DNA of 64,000 nt. Source: Fragilaria radians. Lineage: Eukaryota > Bacillariophyta > Fragilariophyceae > Fragilariales > Fragilariaceae. Location of the stretch: assembly GCA_900642245.1 (NCBI GenBank), contig CAAAJI010000012.1, positions 389,273 to 453,272 on the forward strand, given 5' to 3'. This document shows, in pieces, positions 57,015 to 64,000 of this stretch; position 1 is the first letter of the stretch, and each line of letters starts with the position of its first letter. The position numbers and the translations under genes were made by a program. Below the pieces are notes generated by a model. The model ran no database searches and was not told the origin of the DNA. It saw only the letters and a program-made list of their open reading frames with translations.

Positions 57015-58391
57015 ATGGATACAAGAAAGGATAACGGGTTGCGTAGGCATTCAACTTTACACCCTCGTTTTCAGAGAAGAATGAATCTGAATGCCAGCGC
57101 CAGTAATGGCGGCAGTTTTCTCAGTAAATCGAACCCGTATATTGGATGGTTTCGACACGCCCCGGCTTACTCGAAAGCAAAGTCGCTGGTGAACATTCAC
57201 AGCAAGTATAAAGAAATGAAGAGATCTCCTTATATTGGCTGGTTTCGTCATTCACCTCCATCTAGGTTCCTTACCAAAACTAGGGAAAAGCGACTTGCCG
57301 CATTAGAGGTGCATTTGAAGGGCTTGCTCGCAATGGAGGAACGACGAGTCAAGCATCATCTGGTGGATGGTCACCTTCGCGGTGGGGTCACTTCTTCTTG
57401 GTTGGATAGTATCACTTTAAAAAGTGCTGTTCAGGATTCCTCAGTGGAAAGTGAGTCGAACATGATAAGAACACTTAGTAGCCTTGTGTCCTGGTTTCTG
57501 TTTCCAGACGTTCTTGATGATGACTACAGCGGTTGCAGCCATGAAAAGCATGTGGTAGATATCTTCCCCCATGTATTGCCTACAAACGACTTCGCTCGTT
57601 CTTTAGTTGAAAGTGACGATGATGAATGCACTACCAATCCCGATGGGGACAATCATTCGGAAAGCGGTTCCAGCTACGAATACAGTGTAGGAACTCACCT
57701 TCCATTGAATGCAGGTATTCAAAACGAGACAGTTTCAAGTCTTACCTTTGAAGAAGGATCAAATATCAATCATTCTATCTCTTCTTTGGCTGAAGCATAT
57801 TATGCTCATCATCAGCATCAGCTAGCTGTTTCTAATATGAGTGCATATACGTTTAATAACGATGAATGGGAAGATGACGATAACCGCCTTGATTTTGTCA
57901 TTACACAGATGGACATCGCGCGAATGGCGAGAAATGCATCCCGTCACCTAGATGTGGAATCTATCTACTCTCTTCCAATTACAACATATAGACGAGGACA
58001 AATCTCTGATTTAGAGTTAGAACCAGAAACAGGATCTAGTTGGTTAATTGTACCTCTTGCTGAAAAGTCTCCTAATGAAGAAACTAATGATTCCCAGAAC
58101 GAGGATGTTTGTGTCATTTGTTTAGATCATTTTGAAGATGGTGATCGTTTGCGAGTACTCCCTTGTCATCACTGTTTTCATGTGAGGTGCATTGATCGTT
58201 GGCTATCAGGATCACATTCTTATCTAGAATGTTATACATCGGGGTGTCCTACGTGTAAGAAACGACCGGAAACTATGAACAAAGTAAAGACAATTGAAGG
58301 CTCAGTTCCATCGTGGGCATTTACACAACTTGGTGATGCATTAGCAAAGGGAACTGCGTCTCTTCACTCCTCATCTTCAATCTCGAGCTAA
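57015..58391 (+). CDS. RING-H2 finger E3 ubiquitin ligase
   Basis: 458 aa, intronless. The RING-H2 finger near the C-terminus has all ligands: Cys366-x2-Cys369, Cys384, His386, His389, Cys392, Cys411, Cys414, in CVICLDHF...[13 protein letters not shown]...GCPTC; the last loop is longer than usual, with an extra Cys406. RING-H2 proteins bring a ubiquitin-charged E2 to a substrate. The N-terminus has the word PYIGWFRH twice (41-48 and 72-79, 31 residues apart), a likely peptide-binding or docking repeat. The middle (about 115-350) is acidic and Ser-rich. No membrane segment is visible, so it is probably soluble. The substrate is unknown. Confidence 0.9.
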   Translation: MDTRKDNGLRRHSTLHPRFQRRMNLNASASNGGSFLSKSNPYIGWFRHAPAYSKAKSLVNIHSKYKEMKRSPYIGWFRHSPPSRFLTKTREKRLAALEVHLKGLLAMEERRVKHHLVDGHLRGGVTSSWLDSITLKSAVQDSSVESESNMIRTLSSLVSWFLFPDVLDDDYSGCSHEKHVVDIFPHVLPTNDFARSLVESDDDECTTNPDGDNHSESGSSYEYSVGTHLPLNAGIQNETVSSLTFEEGSNINHSISSLAEAYYAHHQHQLAVSNMSAYTFNNDEWEDDDNRLDFVITQMDIARMARNASRHLDVESIYSLPITTYRRGQISDLELEPETGSSWLIVPLAEKSPNEETNDSQNEDVCVICLDHFEDGDRLRVLPCHHCFHVRCIDRWLSGSHSYLECYTSGCPTCKKRPETMNKVKTIEGSVPSWAFTQLGDALAKGTASLHSSSSISS

Positions 58392-59405
58392 GTCTCATGA
58401 TGAATTGTCGCAATCATCAGATTATCTTTTTCGTGGAAATTGTTGAGCAGGTGCATTGAAAGTTAGAAAATAATTATTAGGCCAGCAATAGTGATTTAGT
58501 TATTGATGTCAAATGAAGTCACACGGCCAAGTCTCATCAGCAAAAGTATTCACTAAAATACAGATTAATTCTCTAATAGAAATTTCCTTGGCGCTACAAG
58601 CTTCTTTATTTTAAAACTCATTGCTTGAATAGCTAGTACTGGTACTCAGAGGAAAACTCTGATTCTCTCTCTCTTACTGAACATGTGAAAATGAAAACAA
58701 TACAATCTGTGTCGTGAGGTGAATCCTGCACAGGCAGGAGCACATAGACTTATCCTTTTAAATGTTAAAAGAGAAGTCTTTCAAATAATTAGTTCTCCTT
58801 TAAAGGAACTGCACAAAATTCTGGTTGCAAAGATCAACTGATTCTGTGTGAAGGATTCAACAGGTTCTTGTTGTAATGATTAGAAGGCTATGTTTCAAAT
58901 AAGAATCGTCTTTATTCTAGATTCTAGAGTAATTTCTTTTTTGTAATATAATGTATTGTAATCTCTAAATCTTTGCTATTTCATTTTTTAAAATTACATT
59001 CTACCTCATATGCCTCCAGGTTAACCTATAGTGTTAATGCTCCGTGGGGATTCCAATTCAACCTGAGAAGACTAAATAACCAAAGCAACAGCGGCAAACA
59101 TTTCCAACAATTCAAATCTCAACAAAGAATTATCAAAAATGTATTCCAAATTGGTCGCAGGAAAATCACGCAGGTTTGAGACGCACCTAAGGGAAAATCT
59201 ATAGTTCCAAGCCCCAATCCCTTCGTATCCTGAACCAGATGCAACGGAGATCGAGGTTGATAAGGTGAAGGTAACGGTTTGTAGGAAACCTGTGCATGCA
59301 AGCTCAACTATCTACAAGAAAGCCTATACTCCATAGATGGGTCACAGGGTAGAAGGTTACTCAACATTTCGGGCAAAGCCCAACTAATATACACAGCAAT
59401 TCCTG
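58392..59405. other. Intergenic, nothing recognised
   Basis: 3' flank of the RING gene leading into the Ty3/gypsy remnant. It may contain the 5' LTR or leader of that element, but no terminal repeat was identified. Confidence 0.45.
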
Positions 59406-61700
59406 TTGAACAACTTCAACAAACGTATGGGAGCAGTTACGCTGCTTTATAAGTGGTACACCACTTGTCAACTGGCAAATCTTCTTTTAGAACTGACAGA
59501 AGGTCATCTTTGGAATGAGGAGTCATTCAAAAATAACCTAAAGTCATTTGCCCTTACGTACTGTAGTACAACATCAAGATACGAGAAAAGACGCTGTATG
59601 AAGCATAATATTGGGCTACCAAGCAACCAGCTTATGTTGGCTCTACTTAGCTGTTTGCAGCAATTCAATCAATAGTTATCATACTTGCCAGAAGTTGGAA
59701 ATAAATTTGACTGATGATGTGAGAGTATACAACAAATGCCACTGTTCGTGCACACCTGTATTACGACAGCCAATTATAAGTGGTTTGGCAAAGAAAAACT
59801 GGCAGCAAGGTCAGTTCCTATTTTTATAGACTAATATTCATAGGTTAGCTGGCGCGTGGCAAGAAGCCCAAATCCGCGCAGCAGCCAATTGCACACAAAA
59901 AGCACAATAAAAAAACATACATTTTGTAAGCTAAAAAAGTTAACCCTGACCATTTCAAAAATAGGAATTCCAAGTTTCTTTTTTGTGGCAACGTAGGACC
60001 TGAAGAATTATAATGTTGATTTAAGCAGAAGGTTAGTGCCAAAGCACATAAACATCCCAAGTGTAATTTTGAGCCTCAAGCAAGCAATGTTGTTGACATT
60101 GAGGATTTTTCGGATGAATTTGAGCGTCTGGATTAGCGCCCAGAAATTCAATAGTTCAGGGACAAAATGAATATGGACGTAGGTACATATAACATGCTTC
60201 AAACCAAGGTCAAAAATGACACTGACAACCCTTTCAATGCAGGCTTAATACTGGAAGTATCAGTAGCCAGTAGTGAAAGTGATATTAAAGATACAGGATG
60301 CACTAAAACAGTAATCAAACAAAACAGCATTACAGATCAATTTTTTGAATCCCGGAAACATCTCAACAATGTCTCCTGGACTAAATATGAATGAAAGTTG
60401 ATAACTTAGTACAATATTTCTTTGTAATGTTTGTTACCAGAATCTGCTCCAAGCAGCAAAATTAACTGGAACGTAGCTGCTGATGACACAGCACAACAGT
60501 TGCGATACAACATCATAATCAGATGTGATAAGTGGGATGGAATTGTATTTTCAATGAACACTCCAAACGCAATTTTTATTTGGAAACAACAAATATTGGC
60601 AATTCTCAGAATACTGCATCAACTCATATGTTCAGCTATTGCTGCCAAATATGAAAAGGCAAACATAGTGCCACCATCAATCCACCTTAAAGCTTGGGTG
60701 GAATGCAACAACAACAATTGAAAGCATTACATTACAGGTTAGAACATTTGTTCAAAGGAACACTTGGTGATGGAATACGGATCCATTACGCTTTCAGCAT
60801 AAAGAAGGAGCTAAACCTATTCAATTACGGCCATTCCCAGTTTCAAAGATACATGATGACACATTTAAAGGGACATACAACGCCTGTGTGACTAGGGAGA
60901 TGCAAAGCCCCAAATAGGCTAAGTATCAGTCTCCATCTTTCATCATTCCAAAGAAGTGTGTAACTGTTAGCGTTATAACAGACTTTAGACATTTGATTTC
61001 AAAAGGAATCATTCCCTATTCCTGAGATACAGGATATACTAACCAATTTAAATGGATTCACTTATGCAACATCAATTGACCTAAATATGGGATATTACAC
61101 CATATGGCTGAAGCCTCGGGCTCAAAAGTGCTTTACAATCTTTTTTGTATAGGATGAATCCTCCTAATTACAAGTACCCATGGTAGTGGCTAACTCACCT
61201 GATATTATTGAAAGCAAAATATCCCAACTAATGGTTGGACTTAACTTCGTGAGAGCTTATGTAGCCACAAAAGGTGTTGCAAAGGACATCTAGACACCTT
61301 AGAACAAATTTTAGAAAAGCTTGACACAGCTAACCTTTGTATACGCATTGAGAAGTGTTCTTATGCTATCTAGTGACAACAGCCGGAATTCACCCGTTTC
61401 CTTCTAGGGGGGAAGCAGTATTTCAGCTTGAGGTGCCTAAGACCTTGAAGCAATTGCGCTCATTCTTGGGATGAGTAAACTACTATTGTGCCATGTGGAA
61501 GCAAAGATTGCAGCTACTCACACCACTGACAGAGGTTACACCTCGTGGTAGTAAGAAATTCAAGTGGGAAGAGGCACAAGATAAAGCCTTCCATGAAGTA
61601 AAGCTGAGATCAGGAAGGAGTATTGAAAGCATGATGCTCCATACAAATAAAGCAATTTATTTTGAATTCTTGGTAGGGCAGTGGTGAAAGGAAAGAATCC
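59406..61700 (+). mobile_element. Decayed Ty3/gypsy LTR retrotransposon (gag and pol remnants)
   Basis: Gag-like block 59470-59830: FKNNLKSFALTYCSTTSRYE, KHNIGLPSNQ and LLSCLQQFNQ, then in a shifted frame NYKWFGKEKLAA. Polymerase block 60720-61640: LEHLFKGTLGD, PSFIIPKKC, the RT words ITDFRHL and LTNLNGFTYATSIDLNMGYY, LEQILEKLDTANLCIRIEK, then LKQLRSFLG and FKWEEAQDKAF, the order seen in Ty3/gypsy reverse transcriptase leading to RNase H. Many stops and at least four frame changes break it, the catalytic YxDD block is not readable, and integrase was not found. The element is non-functional. LTRs were not identified, so the outer limits are uncertain. Confidence 0.8.
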
Positions 61701-62480
61701 ATCAAAAAGCGTTAACCATATAAATGATCAGATACATACGCGCAGCGGGTTATATTCAAGAGAGTGCAAGGAAACAGAATTTTTTGCAGAATTTGCCATG
61801 AAAGTAGTACGTATCATGCAAGGCTGGTGGCATGTGGTATCCATACGTTCCGGATTGAACTTGAAGAGAACCACTTCTGGTACTTCTGAATTATGCTTAG
61901 TTTTTGTAATAGTTTCAATGATCGAAACTTGTTCGGACTAATAGCAATTGACTATGGTCTTTTCATATGGTAGGTAAACTGGACAAAGATATTCATGTGA
62001 GTTGTCCTAAAGATTATAAATGATACAATTAGCTGTTTTAAACTGAAAAGGAACATTTATATCTTGGTTCACAATGTGAAACAGTACTGGAAAGGATTCC
62101 ATGTCATTTGAAAAATATTGTCATTCCTGGTAGCGCAGTAGAGATCTGTCTCATGATCCAGAAAGCAAAAACAGAAATTTTGCACTGACGACACAAGCAG
62201 CATGACTATATCACAAATGGGTGATAAAGCATCCTATCTGATATGTACACTACTCGTACAACTTCCACTAGGCGATGCCGCTTTATAACAACCACCACCA
62301 CATCACATCATATCAACAACACAGAACATTTCGAAGGCCAGCTTTTTCCTGAAATAAGTGTATGCCTTATCTTTTCGAGCTGAAGTCTAATCAAATAGAA
62401 AATAGAAAGGAGCTGTTCTATCTTATGCTGTATCTCTTATTGCAATATTTGGTTTTGCAAAAGTGAGCTTTTATCTCTGC
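61701..62480. other. Gene-poor, probable retrotransposon 3' remnant
   Basis: Follows the Ty3/gypsy RT/RNase H block. Short frames only (for example 61681-61941); no integrase or LTR recognised. Confidence 0.4.
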
Positions 62481-63130
62481 AAATTAGTCTCACCACAAAT
62501 ATGGGCAGGGTTGAATGGTTGCCAAATCAAAGATTTTCCCAAGAAAAATTCTAAGGGATAACTGAAAAGTATGGATGCACTCAATCATAAGCTGTCTCCA
62601 TGTATAACAAATGGTTGATACAAAGTCATATGTGATGTCTATAAGCACAACATTGCCTTTGTGAAATGTAAACCAAATTATCAAGGAATCTCTGAAATCT
62701 TCCAGATTTGTTTCCTTCTTTTCCCTTGTGCTGAGATATTAATGTATTTTCTTTCAAATGTTAGCTCCGAACAGAAACTTGGGTCCCTTTGATATTGTGT
62801 GATCAAAATGCAAATCTTTCCCACCTTTTTCAAGATTCAAAGGGCTTCCTTCTGAATTCATCTTGTCTCCATTTTGAAGAACAACTGAGATACCAAAACG
62901 GCTATTTCTAAATTCAAGAATGAAGTTAACTTATTCAAGCAATACTTGAGTGTTTCCTCCCTTTTTAAACGTAGATTTATCTTCAACTTTCTTGTCTTAA
63001 CCAAAAGCACAAATCTTTCATCACCTACATCCAGTTCTTGTTTTGACGTTTTGTACTTAAAGATTTCATGATCATGGCACACCACTATATGGCTGGTAGG
63101 ACTAGAATCAGCAATCTACCGGTAGATGTT
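62481..63130 (-). pseudogene. Possible Ty1/copia protease-region fragment
   Basis: Read on the minus strand. Near 63120-63000 it gives IADSSPTSHI followed by KYKTSKQELDVGDERFVLL, which fits the copia aspartic protease region (WxxDSGASxH...VxVGDG). Downstream are words such as VVLQNGDK and LHFDHTISKGP in shifting frames. The catalytic triplet, normally D-S/T-G, reads D-S-S here. Multiple frame changes make it non-functional. Weak, motif-based call. Confidence 0.42.
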
Positions 63131-64000
63131 CTCTGTGATTTGAGCTTCAAATCTGATTAAAACATTATTTTATTTCGTGACAAAACAGCCTGATCATCTT
63201 TCTAAGCTTATTATTTGGACAGTACTACGCCTTGTAATTAGATTGCTTAGAAAATAGAAACCAAAAGAGCCTTTGCTGATATCTTGGTTCTCAACACCAA
63301 ATCTCTTTCCATTGAAGCTTTTATTGTATTGACTTTTTCTGGGGTCATACACATCACAAACCCTTCAATATCCATTGAAATAATGTTTAAGCAAAATTAG
63401 GATCGTGTCTAGGGTTACTCATCTGAATTTGAATTAGTCAAAATCATGTAAGTTCTAACTTACAATTTATACGGAAAGGACAATTCAACACTTAGAAATG
63501 AAACGTTTTATCTTTCCTCTTCATCTCAGCTTTGTTCTCCTTTAATTCATCATTATTTGTTTGCCTTTAGGTTAGGCTGTTTAAAACTGAGTCACGTATA
63601 TTTGTAAGAGTTTTAACTAAATTGGGAAGTGTGGTCCATATGGATGAGAAGTTCTGGATATGGCAAGATGCTTGAGTTACTAGTGAGAAAGCTTGCAATA
63701 ACCTACCCCGATAAAGAAATCAACAAGAGAAGTGAAGATAGCAAGCAAAAGCTCAGAACCATTGATCTAATTGATTTAGCAAACCCAAAATGTATAATCA
63801 GTCGATGTGAGAAGTTGCAGCAAGTATTGGCCTTCAACAAGGGTTGAGGATGTAAGAGTAAGTGAGATACAAAAGGAAGCGCAGCCATTGTACGGGATAG
63901 GCAGAGGAAGAAGTTTGAATAAACCTCATTTCCTTCCTTTGTTAAAACAGAAACGATATTTAGGTGGGGTGTTTGAAAAAAATGACGATCCATGGATAAC
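63131..64000. other. Gene-poor window end
   Basis: No recognised gene. A 72-codon plus-strand frame at 63629-63847 lacks family features. It could be gag-side remnant of the minus-strand copia fragment. Confidence 0.4.

Noticed and set aside
1..64000. CRISPR arrays, bacterial operons, rRNA or phage modules
   Set aside because: No regularly spaced repeats, ribosome-binding sites or such genes are visible; spliced nuclear genes dominate.

Overview
The window is a nuclear chromosome segment from a unicellular eukaryotic alga, most likely a diatom. It is AT-rich. Genes are dispersed on both strands, each with its own start context, and there are no operons. Introns are few and mostly short: 61, 64, 71, 71 and 72 bp, with one of 196 bp. 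Diatom-type signatures include a DUF6824-domain protein, a secreted membrane protein with a Lys/Gly-rich stretch followed by a Ser/Pro-rich stalk, plant-like chorismate synthase behind a short N-terminal signal, and a decayed Ty3/gypsy element whose RT words resemble those I associate with stramenopile elements. The diatom assignment is inference; no rRNA or organelle marker is present. Several candidate open frames begin at TTG or GTG, and there I used the first in-frame ATG.

Layout. 1-3.3 kb: non-coding, with a decayed Ty1/copia integrase fragment. 3.3-9.1 kb: a large TPR protein with a 64-bp intron and an assembly gap. 9.2-25 kb: a gene-dense stretch holding a small secreted beta-rich protein, the DUF6824 protein, a 1144-aa orphan with a nuclear-type basic region, a type II membrane protein with two GH20 domains (the second lacking the catalytic pair), chorismate synthase and an HTTM/vitamin-K-carboxylase-like membrane protein. 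25.7-27.3 kb: a pogo/CENP-B-type transposase pseudogene. 27.9-31.6 kb: a 1243-aa protein with four EF-hand-like repeats. 32.6-33.7 kb: a DNA element with 45-bp terminal inverted repeats and a 7-bp target duplication, interrupted by a second gap. 33.9-37.8 kb: a tail-anchored protein and an SGNH-type hydrolase. 39.3-43.5 kb: two convergent genes for single-pass membrane proteins of one architecture. 45-50.8 kb: a short-chain dehydrogenase, a large EF-hand protein and a spliced gene for the complex I subunit NDUFB2/AGGG. 51-64 kb: mostly decayed transposons (PIF/Harbinger, Ty3/gypsy, Ty1/copia) and recent tandem duplications around one intact gene, a RING-H2 E3 ligase.

The genes do not form one pathway. 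The best leads are (i) the pair of surface-type membrane proteins, one of which gains its signal peptide and Lys-rich region only when a 61-bp intron is recognised; (ii) the tandem GH20 protein with a pseudo-enzyme second domain; (iii) the four-repeat calcium-sensor-like protein; and (iv) the TIR element just upstream of the tail-anchored gene. I see no prokaryotic-style defence system, CRISPR array, rRNA or convincing tRNA.
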